A stretch of DNA of 64,000 bases from Nocardioides sp. CER19 (GCF_029846275.1 NZ_JARVWS010000002.1:62001-126000); one strand, 5' to 3'; positions 18,554-27,224 are shown, counted from the first letter of the stretch. The notes: a model not told the origin generated them from the sequence alone. A program made the numbers and translations.

Positions 18554-19837
18554 TCAGTGCGCGGGGTGGGGCACCTCGTCGGCCTCGGTCACCACGGGCC
18601 CGCCGGCCAGGTGCCGCTCGGCCGCCCGCGAGGCGGGCCCGATCGCGACGGCGGCGGCCACGACGATGAGCGCGATGATGATCCAGCCGGGCGCGCCGAG
18701 GGTCATCGCGAGGAACGTGTAGAGCGCGGGCGCCCAGACGTCGCCGAGCGTGTAGCCGAGCGACGAGACGCCCTGGTAGTCACCGAGCCGTTCGGGGTCG
18801 GAGAGCTCGGCCACCAGGCCCCACATGCCGGCCGACTGGAAGAGCTCCGACCCGGTGACGGTCACGTGGCCGAGCCAGACGAGCACGATCGTGATCCAGC
18901 CGGTGGTGTCGTGGGTGACGAGGACGATGCCGCAGGAGAGGACGAAGCAGGCTGCGCCGCGGTACTGCGCGTGCAGCGACTGCTGGACGGTCGTGACGCC
19001 GCGGGCGGCAGCGACCTGCAGGAGGACCGCCATCACGGTGTTGGTGCCGAACAGCCAGGCCAGCAGGACCCGCGGTGCGTCGGTCTCCTCGACCAGCCAC
19101 AGCGGGATGACGGTGTTGAGGAGGACGCCGTGGGTGCTGAGCACACCGTTGAAGATCGACATCAGCAGGAAGCCACGGTTGCGCAGCGCGCTGCCCTTCT
19201 GGCCGGCGCTCTCGAGGGCCTTCTCCAGCGGCTGCTCGGGCACGTCGACCACCAGCGGGGGCAGCCGCCACACCCAGACCGTGTTGCCGACGAGGAGGGC
19301 GCCGGTGAGGATCGGCACCAGCTCCATCGCCGTGTCGGAGTCCAGCGCCAGCGCCATGCCGGCGAGCAGGGCGCCGAGGGTGTAGCCGACGTTGCGGGCG
19401 GCGCGCATGAACGCCTGCGAGGCGACCCGCTGCTCCCGAGGGAAGATCGCGATCTGGTAGGCGTTGCGGCCTGCGCGCATCGTCGACTCGACGACGCTCA
19501 TCGCGGCCATCATCAGCAGGAACGTGACGAAGCCGTTGATCGCCGGCCAGAGGAAGTAGAGCGCCGCCTGGGCCGCAGCCATCCCGACCCAGGCGTGCTT
19601 CGCACCCACGCGGTCGACCCACCGGCCGGTCGGGACCGAGACCAAGAACTGCACCGCGGCCGCCACGGACAGGCCGAGGCCGACGTGCTGCGCGGAGAGA
19701 CCGACGAGCTGGGTGAAGTAGAACGCCGAGCCCGTGAGGAACGCGCCGTCGCCGAAGGCGGAGATGATCGACTGGATCGCCAGTCGGCGGGTGAGGCGGT
19801 CCTCAGGCACGAGGCCGCGGAGCAGGCGCAGGATCAA
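18554..19837 (-). CDS. MFS transporter (paralogue 1)
   Basis: Major-facilitator permease of 427 residues with about 12 helices. The MFS motif A-like loop is VPTGRWVDRVGAKHAWVG. The start appears to be TTG, preceded by AGAGGA. It is clearly paralogous to the next gene upstream: both share PLWLV, DAPxVLLAWLFGTNTV and TIVLVWLGHVTVTG. The substrate is unknown. An 18-bp perfect palindrome sits 17 bp upstream of the start, suggesting its own repressor control even though the paralogue is just upstream on the same strand. Confidence 0.88.
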   Translation of the reverse strand: MILRLLRGLVPEDRLTRRLAIQSIISAFGDGAFLTGSAFYFTQLVGLSAQHVGLGLSVAAAVQFLVSVPTGRWVDRVGAKHAWVGMAAAQAALYFLWPAINGFVTFLLMMAAMSVVESTMRAGRNAYQIAIFPREQRVASQAFMRAARNVGYTLGALLAGMALALDSDTAMELVPILTGALLVGNTVWVWRLPPLVVDVPEQPLEKALESAGQKGSALRNRGFLLMSIFNGVLSTHGVLLNTVIPLWLVEETDAPRVLLAWLFGTNTVMAVLLQVAAARGVTTVQQSLHAQYRGAACFVLSCGIVLVTHDTTGWITIVLVWLGHVTVTGSELFQSAGMWGLVAELSDPERLGDYQGVSSLGYTLGDVWAPALYTFLAMTLGAPGWIIIALIVVAAAVAIGPASRAAERHLAGGPVVTEADEVPHPAH

Positions 19838-19853
19838 CAGGGTCCTCTCGAGT

Positions 19854-19871
19854 TATCTTGACGTCAAGATA
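19854..19871. promoter_or_regulatory. 18-bp perfect palindrome between MFS paralogues
   Basis: TATCTTGACGTCAAGATA is perfectly palindromic and AT-richer than its surroundings. It overlaps the stop codon of the upstream MFS gene and precedes the downstream MFS start by 17 bp. Size and symmetry fit a MarR-type operator (inference). No U-tract or loop is present for a terminator. No MarR gene is in the window. Confidence 0.5.
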
Positions 19872-21210
19872 GTGCGGTCGGGGGTGCGCTCGCCACTGGC
19901 GGCGCCGCGGCGTTCGCGACCGGAGGGGCCGGCACGGTCACGCTCACGTCCTCGAGCGGGAAGTACTGGTGCGCGAAGCGGGCCGCCACCTGGGTCGACC
20001 GGCCCAGGCCGGCGGCGGCCACCACGGCGATCGCGGCGATCACGAGCCAGCCCAGATCGCCGACCGAGATCGCCAGCCACGTGAAGAGCGCCGGCGCCCA
20101 CTTCGACCCGAGCGCGCGGAAGACGTCGCCGACGCCCTGGTACTCGCCGCGCCGCTGCGGGTCCATCAGGTCGGACTGGAACATCCATGACGCGCCGGAG
20201 ATCGCCAGCTCGGCGCCGGTCACCGTCACGTGGCCCAGCCACACCAGGACGATCGTCAGCCACCCGACGGTCTCGTGGGTGATCATCGTGATGAGGCAGG
20301 AGCCGACGAAGAAGCCGGTCGAGATCCACACGTAGCGCATGGCGCCGCGCAGGTCCTTGACGCCGCGCGAGGTGTACGCCGGCAGGAAGATGCACAGCAC
20401 CGTGTTGGTGCCGAACAGCCAGGCGAGCAGGACCGGCGGGGCGTCCGTGGCCGTGACCAGCCACAGCGGGATGACGACGTTGAGCAGCGTCTGGTTGGTC
20501 CACATCGTGCCGTTGAAGAACGTCGTGGCCATCCAGCCGGGGTTGCGCCAGCCCGACGGGGTGGTCGGCTTGACGCGGACCTCGCCGGAGAGGATCCGCA
20601 GGTCGTGCGGCGCGGCGGGCAGGCGGACGATGGCCAGCGCGTTGACCACCATCAGCACGGCCGCGAACCACGGCGTCCAGCGGACCAGCTCCACGGAGTG
20701 GAAGGCGAGCACGCCGCCGCCGATGATCGCGCCGAGGGTGAAGCCGACGTTGAGGGACGAGTACATGTAGGCCTGCGTCTGGACCCGCTCCTTGGGGTCG
20801 AAGACGTCGAGCGTGTAGGCGTGCCGCGCGTTGTCGCCGACGCCCTCGAAGAACGCGACGACCAGCGCCAGGGCGACGTACTGCCCGAAGCCGTTGACGA
20901 ACGGCAGGAGGAGGAACCCGGCGGCGGCGCCGATCGCGGAGATCGCCCACATCCGCTTGGGGCCGAACCGGTCGACGAGCCGACCGACCGGGTAGGCGAA
21001 GACGAACTGGGCGATGCCGGCGATGGTCAGCGCCAGGCCGACCTTGGGGGCCGACATCCCGACGACCTGGGTGAGGAAGAAGGCGCTGCCGGTGTTGAAC
21101 GTGCCCTCGCCGGTCGAGAAGAGCATCGACTGGAGCGCGAGGCGGCGGGACAGGGGTGTGGGCGGGATCAGGCGCGCCAAGAACCCCGGAACCGGGAAGG
21201 GGGAGGGCAT
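19864..21210 (-). CDS. MFS transporter (paralogue 2)
   Basis: Major-facilitator permease of 448 residues with about 12 helices. Motif A-like YPVGRLVDRFGPKRMW follows helix 2. The C-terminal 45 residues are Pro/Ala-rich and cytoplasmic. It shares long stretches with the downstream paralogue, so the pair arose by tandem duplication. The start is ATG; TCAGAT lies 6 nt upstream and no ribosome site is obvious, so it may be leaderless. It is divergent from menE with 36 bp between starts, and a link to menaquinone metabolism is not shown. Confidence 0.88.
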   Translation of the reverse strand: MPSPFPVPGFLARLIPPTPLSRRLALQSMLFSTGEGTFNTGSAFFLTQVVGMSAPKVGLALTIAGIAQFVFAYPVGRLVDRFGPKRMWAISAIGAAAGFLLLPFVNGFGQYVALALVVAFFEGVGDNARHAYTLDVFDPKERVQTQAYMYSSLNVGFTLGAIIGGGVLAFHSVELVRWTPWFAAVLMVVNALAIVRLPAAPHDLRILSGEVRVKPTTPSGWRNPGWMATTFFNGTMWTNQTLLNVVIPLWLVTATDAPPVLLAWLFGTNTVLCIFLPAYTSRGVKDLRGAMRYVWISTGFFVGSCLITMITHETVGWLTIVLVWLGHVTVTGAELAISGASWMFQSDLMDPQRRGEYQGVGDVFRALGSKWAPALFTWLAISVGDLGWLVIAAIAVVAAAGLGRSTQVAARFAHQYFPLEDVSVTVPAPPVANAAAPPVASAPPTALS

Positions 21211-21233
21211 GGGCGCATCTGATCATGGCGGAC

Positions 21234-21239
21234 TAGCGT
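21234..21239 (+). promoter_or_regulatory. Putative leaderless -10 box of menE
   Basis: TAGCGT lies 7 nt before the menE ATG at 21247, with no Shine-Dalgarno sequence between. Confidence 0.4.
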
Positions 21240-21246
21240 TCGCCAC

Positions 21247-22251
21247 ATGAATAACACCGGTACCTCGGCGGCCGAAGTCATCGCCGCCGTCGACCGGTGG
21301 CTGTCGTCGCCGGGCGAGCCCGACCCGTGGGTCGTGGAGACCTCCGGCTCGACCGGCCGGCCGAAGCGGGTGGTGCTCTCGCGCCGGGCGATGCTCGCCT
21401 CCGCCGAGGCCTCGGCGGCCCGCGTCGGCGGGGCCGGCCGGTGGCTGCTGGCGCTCCCGGCGTCGTACGTCGCCGGGCTGAACGTCGTCGTCCGGTCGCT
21501 GGTGGCCGGGCACGAGCCGGTGGTCCTCGGCGACTCGTTCGCCGACGCCGCCGGGGCGGTCGGGCCGGGCGGGTTCCTGTCCGTCGTGCCGACCCAGCTG
21601 CACCGGATGCTCGACACCGACGCGGCCGCACTCGCCGACTTCCACACCGTGCTGCTCGGCGGCGGACCGATCGATCCGTCCCTCCGGGCGCGAGCGGCAG
21701 AGGCCGACGTGCGCGTCGTCGCGACCTACGGCTCGGCCGAGACCTGCGGCGGCTGCGTCTACGACGGCGTCCCGCTCGACGGCGTCGGCATGGCACTCGG
21801 CGTCGACGGGCGCGTCAGGCTCAGCGGGCCGGTGCTGTTCGACGGTTATCTCGGCGATCCGGAGCTGACCCGCGAGGTGCTCGTCGACGGCTGGTTCCTC
21901 ACCTCCGACGCCGGCCGGATCGACGACGACGGCCGGCTGCAGCTGCTCGGCCGGCTCGACGACATGGTCGTCACCGGTGGCGTCAACGTGCCCGCACCCG
22001 CCGTCGCCACCCGGCTCCGGTCGCATCCCTCCGTCGTGGCCGCCGAGGTGCTCGGCGTACCCGACGAGGAGTGGGGCAACCGGCTGGTCGCCTTCGTCGT
22101 CGGCTCGATCTCCCTGGACGAGGCGCGCGACTGGGTGTCCGCCGAGCGGCCCCGGTCCTGGGCGCCGCGCCAGCTGGTCACGCTGCCCGAGATCCCGATG
22201 CTGCCCAACGGCAAGCCGGACCGGATGCGGCTGAGGGGGCTGGCCGGGTGA
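21247..22251 (+). CDS. menE: o-Succinylbenzoate-CoA ligase
   Basis: AMP-forming ligase activating o-succinylbenzoate for ring closure by MenB. The protein is short for the superfamily (334 residues), which is typical of actinobacterial MenE. The ATP loop is VVETSGSTGRPKRVVLSRRA; later ATYGSAETCGGCVYDG, WFLTSDAGRIDDDGRLQLLGRLDDMVVTGG (read in two parts around DGRLQ) and the catalytic-lysine region LPNGKPDRMRLR follow. It is coupled to menC by a GTGA overlap. The menB and menH genes are not in the window. Confidence 0.93.
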   Translation: MNNTGTSAAEVIAAVDRWLSSPGEPDPWVVETSGSTGRPKRVVLSRRAMLASAEASAARVGGAGRWLLALPASYVAGLNVVVRSLVAGHEPVVLGDSFADAAGAVGPGGFLSVVPTQLHRMLDTDAAALADFHTVLLGGGPIDPSLRARAAEADVRVVATYGSAETCGGCVYDGVPLDGVGMALGVDGRVRLSGPVLFDGYLGDPELTREVLVDGWFLTSDAGRIDDDGRLQLLGRLDDMVVTGGVNVPAPAVATRLRSHPSVVAAEVLGVPDEEWGNRLVAFVVGSISLDEARDWVSAERPRSWAPRQLVTLPEIPMLPNGKPDRMRLRGLAG

Positions 22252-23210
22252 GCGGGACCGCCGCGATGCAGACCCACGTCTGGTCGATCCCGATGCGCAC
22301 CCGCTTCCGCGGCATCACGGTCCGCGAGGGCATGCTCATCCGGACCGCGAGCGGCTGGGGGGAGTGGAGCCCGTTCCTGGACTACACCGAGCCGGCCGTG
22401 GTGGAGCCCTGGCTGCGCGCGGCCGAGGAGGCGGCGGCCGGGGACTGGCCCGCACCGGTGCGCACCAGCGTCCCGGTCAACGTGACCGTGCCGGCGGTCG
22501 GGCCGGAGCAGGCGCACGCCATCGTCGCCCGGAGTGGCTGCCGCACCGCCAAGGTGAAGGTGGGCGAGCCCGGCCAGACCCTCGCCGACGACCTCGCCCG
22601 CGTCGAGGCCGTCCGCGACGCGCTCGGCAGCGGCGGCCGCATCCGCGTCGACGTCAACGGGCTGTGGGACGTCGACTCCGCCGTGGCGAGCATCGCGGCG
22701 CTGGACCGGGCGGTCGGGCTCGAGTACGTCGAGCAGCCGGTCGCGACCGTCGAGGACCTGGCCCGGGTCAGGCGGCGGGTGGACGTGCCGATCGCCGCCG
22801 ACGAGTCGATCCGGCGGGTCGCCGACCCCTACCGGGTCCGCGACCTCGAGGCGGCCGACGTCGCCGTGCTGAAGGTGCAGCCGCTGGGCGGCGTACGCGC
22901 CTGCCTGCGGATCGCGGAGGAGATCGGCCTTCCCGTCGTCGTGTCGAGCGCGCTGGAGTCGAGCGTCGGCATCGCCGCCGGCGTGGCGCTGGCCGCGGCG
23001 CTGCCCGAGCTGCCTCATGCCTGCGGCCTGGCCACGGTGCAGCTGCTGACCGACGACGTGGTGACCGAGTCGCTGCTCCCGGTCGACGGCGAGCTGCCGG
23101 TGGTGACGCCGGCCGTCGACACGGCGAGGCTCGCCGCCCTCGCGGCGAGCGACGACAGGCGTGCCCACTGGGAGGAGCGGCTGGCGGCGGTGAGAGAGTT
23201 CCGCGTGTGA
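22248..23210 (+). CDS. menC: o-Succinylbenzoate synthase
   Basis: Enolase-superfamily dehydratase of 320 residues forming o-succinylbenzoate from SHCHC. The catalytic lysine pair is in TAKVKVGEPG, metal ligands are in RVDVNGLWD, EYVEQPV and AADESIRR, and the second lysine is in VAVLKVQPLGG. The GTG at 22248 overlaps the menE stop (GTGA); an ATG at 22266 is an alternative that gives a start closer to MQTHVWSIPMRTRFRG. Its stop overlaps the menD start in the same way. Confidence 0.94.
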   Translation: MSGTAAMQTHVWSIPMRTRFRGITVREGMLIRTASGWGEWSPFLDYTEPAVVEPWLRAAEEAAAGDWPAPVRTSVPVNVTVPAVGPEQAHAIVARSGCRTAKVKVGEPGQTLADDLARVEAVRDALGSGGRIRVDVNGLWDVDSAVASIAALDRAVGLEYVEQPVATVEDLARVRRRVDVPIAADESIRRVADPYRVRDLEAADVAVLKVQPLGGVRACLRIAEEIGLPVVVSSALESSVGIAAGVALAAALPELPHACGLATVQLLTDDVVTESLLPVDGELPVVTPAVDTARLAALAASDDRRAHWEERLAAVREFRV

Positions 23211-24796
23211 GCAGCAGTACCGACCTCGCCCGCGCCGTCGTCTCCGCGCTGGTCGAGGCGGGCGTCCGGGAGGTCGTGATCGCCCCGGGCAGCCGCAACG
23301 CCCCGCTCTCCTTCGCCGCCTACGACGCGGCCGCGGCCGGCCTGCTCCGGCTGCACACCCGCGTCGACGAGCGCAGCGCCGCCTTCCTCGCCCTCGGGCT
23401 CACCAAGACCGGGTCCCGCGCGGCGGTCGTGTGCACCAGCGGGACCGCCGTCGCCAACCTGCACCCGGCCGCGCTCGAGGCGGCCCACGCCGGCGTCCGG
23501 CTCGTGGTGGTGAGCGCTGATCGGCCGGAGCGCCTCTACGGCACCGGCGCCAACCAGACCACCGACCAGCGGGCGATCCTCGGCCCGCTCGTGCCGTGGC
23601 GCAGCCTGGACTCGCCCGACGACGTCGACGTCGACGAGCTCTGGTCGGCTCTCGGGCCGGTGCACTGGAACGTCCACCTCGACGAGCCGCTCCTCCCGGA
23701 CGCTCCCTGGACCGTGCCCGCCCTCGAGCGCCGTCCGGAGATCCAGCGACCCGAGCCGCGCATCCTCGAGTCGCTCGAGCTCGGCCCGCGAACGGTCGTC
23801 GTCGCCGGGGACGACGCCGGTCCGCCGGCCCGGGTGCTCGCCGAGGCCGCCGGCTGGCCGCTGCTCGCCGAGCCGTCCAGCGGCGCGCGCACGGGCGAGA
23901 ACGCCGTCCGCACCTACCGCCTGCTCCTCGGTGGCCCGCTCGCCGAGCACGTGGAGCGCGCTGTCGTCTTCGGCCACCCGACGCTGTCCCGGCCGGTCTC
24001 GCGACTGCTCGCCCGCGACGACGTCGAGGTCGTCGCCGGCCCTGCCCCCGGCGCATGGTCGGCCCGGCCGTTCCCCGTCGCCCGGAGCTTCCTCGCCCGG
24101 CTCCACGTCGACGGCTCCGACGACCTCGACTGGCTCAGCGCCTGGCGCGAGGCCGACGCCGCGCTCGGCCGCCGGCTCGACGCGCTGGTCGCGGAGCAGC
24201 CCGCCCTCACGCCGTACGCCGTCGCCGGCGCCGTGGCCCGCGCCCTGCCGCCCGGCGGACAGCTGGTCGTCGGTGCGTCGAACCCGATCCGCGACCTCGA
24301 CCTGATGGTGCCGCGCTACGAGGTGGGTGCCCGGCGCAAGGTGCTGTCGAACCGCGGACTGGCCGGCATCGACGGTGTCGTCTCGACAGCGATCGGTGCC
24401 GCGCTCGGCCGCTCGTCGACGCGCGACCTGGCGCTGATGGGCGACGTGACGTTCCTCCACGACTCCAACGGGCTGGTGCTCGGCCCCGACGAGCCGCGGC
24501 CCGACCTGACGATCGTGGTCGCCAACGACGACGGCGGCTCGATCTTCGCGACGCTCGAGCAGGGGGCGGCTCCGTTCGCCGACCGGTTCGAGCGGCTCTT
24601 CGGCACGCCGCACGGGGTCTCGATCGAGTCGCTGTGCGCGGCCACGCGGACGCCGTACACGCGCGCCGACTCGCTGCCCGCCCTCGAGCAGGCCCTCGCC
24701 ACGCCCAACGGCGGCATCGAGGTCGTCGAGGCGGTCATCGGCCGGACCGACCGGCGGGCGTTGGACGAGCGGATCCGGGCGCTGGCGCAGCCGTGA
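23207..24796 (+). CDS. menD: SEPHCHC synthase (MenD)
   Basis: Thiamine-diphosphate enzyme adding succinic semialdehyde (from 2-oxoglutarate) to isochorismate. The protein has 529 residues. The N-terminal Pyr domain has VIAPGSRNAPLSFAA, the activating Glu region in TRVDERSAAFLALG, and CTSGTAVANLHPA; the PP domain has ASNPIRDLDL and the Mg/TPP motif MGDVTFLHDSNGL with VVANDDGGSIF. The GTG start overlaps menC. It consumes isochorismate made by MenF (27225-28463). Convergent with the DinB-like gene, 3 bp away. Confidence 0.96.
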   Translation: MSSSTDLARAVVSALVEAGVREVVIAPGSRNAPLSFAAYDAAAAGLLRLHTRVDERSAAFLALGLTKTGSRAAVVCTSGTAVANLHPAALEAAHAGVRLVVVSADRPERLYGTGANQTTDQRAILGPLVPWRSLDSPDDVDVDELWSALGPVHWNVHLDEPLLPDAPWTVPALERRPEIQRPEPRILESLELGPRTVVVAGDDAGPPARVLAEAAGWPLLAEPSSGARTGENAVRTYRLLLGGPLAEHVERAVVFGHPTLSRPVSRLLARDDVEVVAGPAPGAWSARPFPVARSFLARLHVDGSDDLDWLSAWREADAALGRRLDALVAEQPALTPYAVAGAVARALPPGGQLVVGASNPIRDLDLMVPRYEVGARRKVLSNRGLAGIDGVVSTAIGAALGRSSTRDLALMGDVTFLHDSNGLVLGPDEPRPDLTIVVANDDGGSIFATLEQGAAPFADRFERLFGTPHGVSIESLCAATRTPYTRADSLPALEQALATPNGGIEVVEAVIGRTDRRALDERIRALAQP

Positions 24797-24799
24797 CCG

Positions 24800-25351
24800 T
24801 CAGGCCCGCCACCCCGGATCCCGCCCGATGAACCCGACCAGCCGGTCCTGCGCGGAGGCATCGTCCGGGACCGCCACGCGCGGGCCGAACTGACCGCTGC
24901 TGCGGATGACGTCCTCCATCTGCTCCATGCCGGCGAGCACCGCCGCGCAGCGCTCCTCACCGAGGTCGATGTCGAGGTCCAGCGCCCGGGCCAGGTCCCA
25001 GGAGTGCATCCAGATGTCGGTCGTGTAGAACTGGTTGATCGCCGAGCCCAGCGGCATCTCGCCGAACATCGGGCTCCGGTAGACCTCGTCGCCGCGCTCG
25101 TCGAGGACGCGCTGCACCTCGGCGGCGCGCCGGCGCCAGGCGGCCGCCGGGTCGTCGGCGACCGGCACCGGCGTCAGCGTCACGCCGGCCCGCGAGACGA
25201 AGCCGGGCAGCCACTCGACCAGGTGAGCGACCACGTCGCGCGCCGTCCAGGCGGCGACCGGCGTGGGTCGGCCCCAGTCGTCGGCCGAGGCGGCCTCGGT
25301 GAGCGCGGCGAACCGCTGGGCGTCGTAGGCGTGCTGCTCGGAGGGGCTCAT
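24800..25351 (-). CDS. TIGR03086-type DinB/maleylpyruvate-isomerase-fold protein
   Basis: The 183-residue protein is of the mycothiol-dependent/DinB-like four-helix family, with PVAAWTARDVVAHLVEWLPGF near the N-terminus and TTDIWMHSWDLARALDLD, whose histidines may bind metal. The reaction is unknown; relatives use mycothiol as cofactor. The ATG at 25351 overlaps the end of the SRPBCC gene (4 bp), so it is the third gene of an arsR-SRPBCC-DinB operon. Confidence 0.82.
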   Translation of the reverse strand: MSPSEQHAYDAQRFAALTEAASADDWGRPTPVAAWTARDVVAHLVEWLPGFVSRAGVTLTPVPVADDPAAAWRRRAAEVQRVLDERGDEVYRSPMFGEMPLGSAINQFYTTDIWMHSWDLARALDLDIDLGEERCAAVLAGMEQMEDVIRSSGQFGPRVAVPDDASAQDRLVGFIGRDPGWRA

Positions 25352-25845
25352 GCCGGTGACGTACCCAGCAGCGCGTCGAGCTTCTCGAAGCCCTCGATGA
25401 TGCCGACGTCCATGCCGCTGGAGAGCATCGCGTCGCGGATCTCGAAGGACTCGACGACGCTCCTGATCACCGACCGGGTCCGGCCGCCGGGGAGCTCCTC
25501 GAGCGTGAGGGTCTCGAGCGAGACGCCGTCGGGCGCGCCCGCCCAGGTGAAGGTCTGCACGAGGCGTGACGGCTCCCGGATCTCGTGGAAGCTGCCGTAG
25601 AACGCGGCGTAGTCCGGGTCGCCCTCGCGGCCGTCGACGTAGGCCCACGAGCCGCCGGTGCGGCAGTCCCACTGGGTCACGCGCAGCTGCGAGGCCTTCG
25701 GGCCCAGCCACTGCACGAGCAGCTCGGGGTCGGTCCAGGCACGGAAGACGAGCTCGCGCGGCGCGTCGAACTCGCGGGTGATCGTGATCGTCGGGAGGTC
25801 CTTCGCCGCCGCGATCTCCGTCTCGTGCTTCGTGGTCGTGGTCAT
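25348..25845 (-). CDS. SRPBCC/AHSA1-family protein
   Basis: The 165-residue protein has the START-like ligand-binding fold found beside ArsR regulators: ITITREFDAPRELVFRAWTD and VQWLGPK, then GGSWAYVD and SVVESFEIRDAM. It is often annotated as activator of Hsp90 ATPase homologue, but bacterial members are better described as small-molecule-binding proteins of unknown role. The ATG at 25845 lies in the 4-bp overlap with arsR. A longer frame reaching 25953 is antisense-like extension within arsR. Confidence 0.87.
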   Translation of the reverse strand: MTTTTKHETEIAAAKDLPTITITREFDAPRELVFRAWTDPELLVQWLGPKASQLRVTQWDCRTGGSWAYVDGREGDPDYAAFYGSFHEIREPSRLVQTFTWAGAPDGVSLETLTLEELPGGRTRSVIRSVVESFEIRDAMLSSGMDVGIIEGFEKLDALLGTSPA

Positions 25846-26198
25846 GATGCGTCCTCTTTCCTCGTCGGTCGCTGCGCCTGCTGCATCCGCTCGAGGACGG
25901 CGTCCAGGCGCTGGAACCGCTCCTCGGCACGTTGGCGGTAGCGCTCGATCCACTTGGTCATCAGGTCGAACACCTCCGCCTCGAGGTGGACCGGCCGGCG
26001 CTGCGCCTCCCGTCGGCGCGTCACGAGGCCGGCCTCCTCCAGCACCTTGAGGTGCTTGGAGACCGCCTGGAGGCTGACGTCGTACGGCGCGGCGAGCTCG
26101 CTCACGCCCGCGTCGCCGTCGGCCAGACGGGCCACCATGTCGCGCCGGATCGGGTCCGCGAGTGCCGCGAACACCTCGGAGAGCCTGTCGTCGTCCAT
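25842..26198 (-). CDS. ArsR-family transcriptional regulator
   Basis: Winged-helix protein of 118 residues: FAALADPIRRDMVARLADGD, then the recognition helix in YDVSLQAVSKHLKVLEEAGLV and wing residues TRRREAQRRPVHLEAE. No CXC metal-binding motif is present, so it is probably not a metal sensor; ArsR proteins of this branch pair with SRPBCC genes. GAGG precedes the ATG. Two copies of a TCAAC-N6-GTTGA site lie between it and the divergent MBL gene, predicting repression of both. Confidence 0.9.
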   Translation of the reverse strand: MDDDRLSEVFAALADPIRRDMVARLADGDAGVSELAAPYDVSLQAVSKHLKVLEEAGLVTRRREAQRRPVHLEAEVFDLMTKWIERYRQRAEERFQRLDAVLERMQQAQRPTRKEDAS

Positions 26199-26205
26199 CC
26201 CATCC

Positions 26206-26221
26206 TCAACTCATCGGTTGA
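26206..26221. promoter_or_regulatory. ArsR operator copy 1
   Basis: TCAACTCATCGGTTGA, an inverted repeat TCAAC-N6-GTTGA, lies 8 bp upstream of the arsR start, downstream of a likely -10. It matches the second copy at 26253. Assignment to the adjacent ArsR is inferred. Confidence 0.6.
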
Positions 26222-26252
26222 ATACGACCCTAGGCCGCGTACGGCGGAATGG

Positions 26253-26268
26253 TCAACCACTTGGTTGA
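26253..26268. promoter_or_regulatory. ArsR operator copy 2
   Basis: TCAACCACTTGGTTGA has perfect 6-bp arms. It overlaps a likely -35 (TTGGTT, 26261-26266) placed 16 bp before TAGCAT (26283-26288), the presumed -10 of the MBL gene. Binding here would block the rightward promoter. Confidence 0.6.
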
Positions 26269-26295
26269 GAAAACTCGGGCACTAGCATGACGGCC

Positions 26296-26934
26296 ATGCG
26301 GATCACCAAGTTCGGTCACGCCTGCGTCCGGCTCGAGCACGACGGCACCACGCTCGTCCTCGATCCCGGCATGTTCACCGACCCGGAGGCCCTCGACGGC
26401 GCCGACGCAGTGCTGATCACCCACGAGCACGCCGACCACTACTCGCCCGACCTGCTGCGCGGTTCCGAGGCGCCGGTGTTCACGATCGACGCGGTCGCCG
26501 CGAAGATCCGCGAGGAGGCGCCCGCCGTCGGCGAGCGCACCGTCGTCGTCTCGCCGGGGGAGTCGTTCGACGTCGCCGGCGTCCCCGTCACGGCGGTCGG
26601 CGAGCTGCACGCGGTCATCCACGACGAGCTGCCGCGCTTCCACAACAGCGGCTACCGCATCGAGATGGGCGGCCAGCGGCTGTTCCACCCGGGCGATGCG
26701 ATCACCGAGACCGACCAGGAGGTCGACCTGCTCTTCGTGCCGGTGTCGGCACCGTGGGCAGCGAGTCGTGACCTCATCGACTTCGCGCGCGCCGTGAAGG
26801 CGCCGCGCAACGTCGCGATCCACGACCGGATCTACTCCGAGGCCGGCTCGGCGATCTTCGACAACCAGATCAACCTCTTCCTGTCCAAGGCAGGGCAGGA
26901 GTACTTCCGCCTCCAGGACGGGCAGGACCTCTGA
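26296..26934 (+). CDS. Metallo-beta-lactamase-fold hydrolase
   Basis: The 212-residue protein begins MRITKFGHACVRLEHDG. The metal motif is ITHEHADHYSPD, with further histidines in GELHAVIH and the LFHPGDAI segment; this is the UlaG/YcjI-like branch. The substrate is unknown. The ATG at 26296 is chosen because it lies 7 nt after TAGCAT, and family members start at this point; an in-frame ATG nine bases earlier overlaps the -10. Divergent from arsR with shared operators. The stop overlaps the YciI start. Confidence 0.85.
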   Translation: MRITKFGHACVRLEHDGTTLVLDPGMFTDPEALDGADAVLITHEHADHYSPDLLRGSEAPVFTIDAVAAKIREEAPAVGERTVVVSPGESFDVAGVPVTAVGELHAVIHDELPRFHNSGYRIEMGGQRLFHPGDAITETDQEVDLLFVPVSAPWAASRDLIDFARAVKAPRNVAIHDRIYSEAGSAIFDNQINLFLSKAGQEYFRLQDGQDL

Positions 26935-27215
26935 TGGCCACCTTCGCAGTCACCTACGTCTACTCGCCCGACACCGAGGCGCTCGACCGGTTGCGGCCCG
27001 AGCACCGCGCCTTCCTCGCCGCCCAGGACGGGCTGCAGCTGTCCGGGCCGACCGACGACAACGGCGCGCTGCTCATCTTCGAGGCCAAGTCGGCGGCCGA
27101 GATCGAGGAGCTCCTCGACGACGACCCGTTCTGGAACGCCGACCTGATCACCGAGCGTTCGGTGGTCGGCTGGAACCCGGTCCTCGGCTCCTGGCGCGAC
27201 TCCCTCGACCTCTGA
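26934..27215 (+). CDS. YciI-family protein
   Basis: The 93-residue protein has the YciI/dimeric alpha-beta barrel fold: FAVTYVYSPDTEALDRLRPEHRAFLAAQ with the conserved HRAFL, then GALLIFEA and DDDPFWNADLITERSVVGWNPV. Function of the family is poorly known. It overlaps the MBL-fold gene by one base, so the pair is cotranscribed and presumably shares ArsR control. Convergent with menF. Confidence 0.85.
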   Translation: MATFAVTYVYSPDTEALDRLRPEHRAFLAAQDGLQLSGPTDDNGALLIFEAKSAAEIEELLDDDPFWNADLITERSVVGWNPVLGSWRDSLDL

Positions 27216-27224
27216 CGCGGGAGG

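Noticed and set aside
25352..25930. N-terminal extension of the DinB-like gene
   Set aside because: It runs out of frame through the SRPBCC gene with no family sequence; the ATG at 25351 overlaps that gene's stop as in a normal operon.
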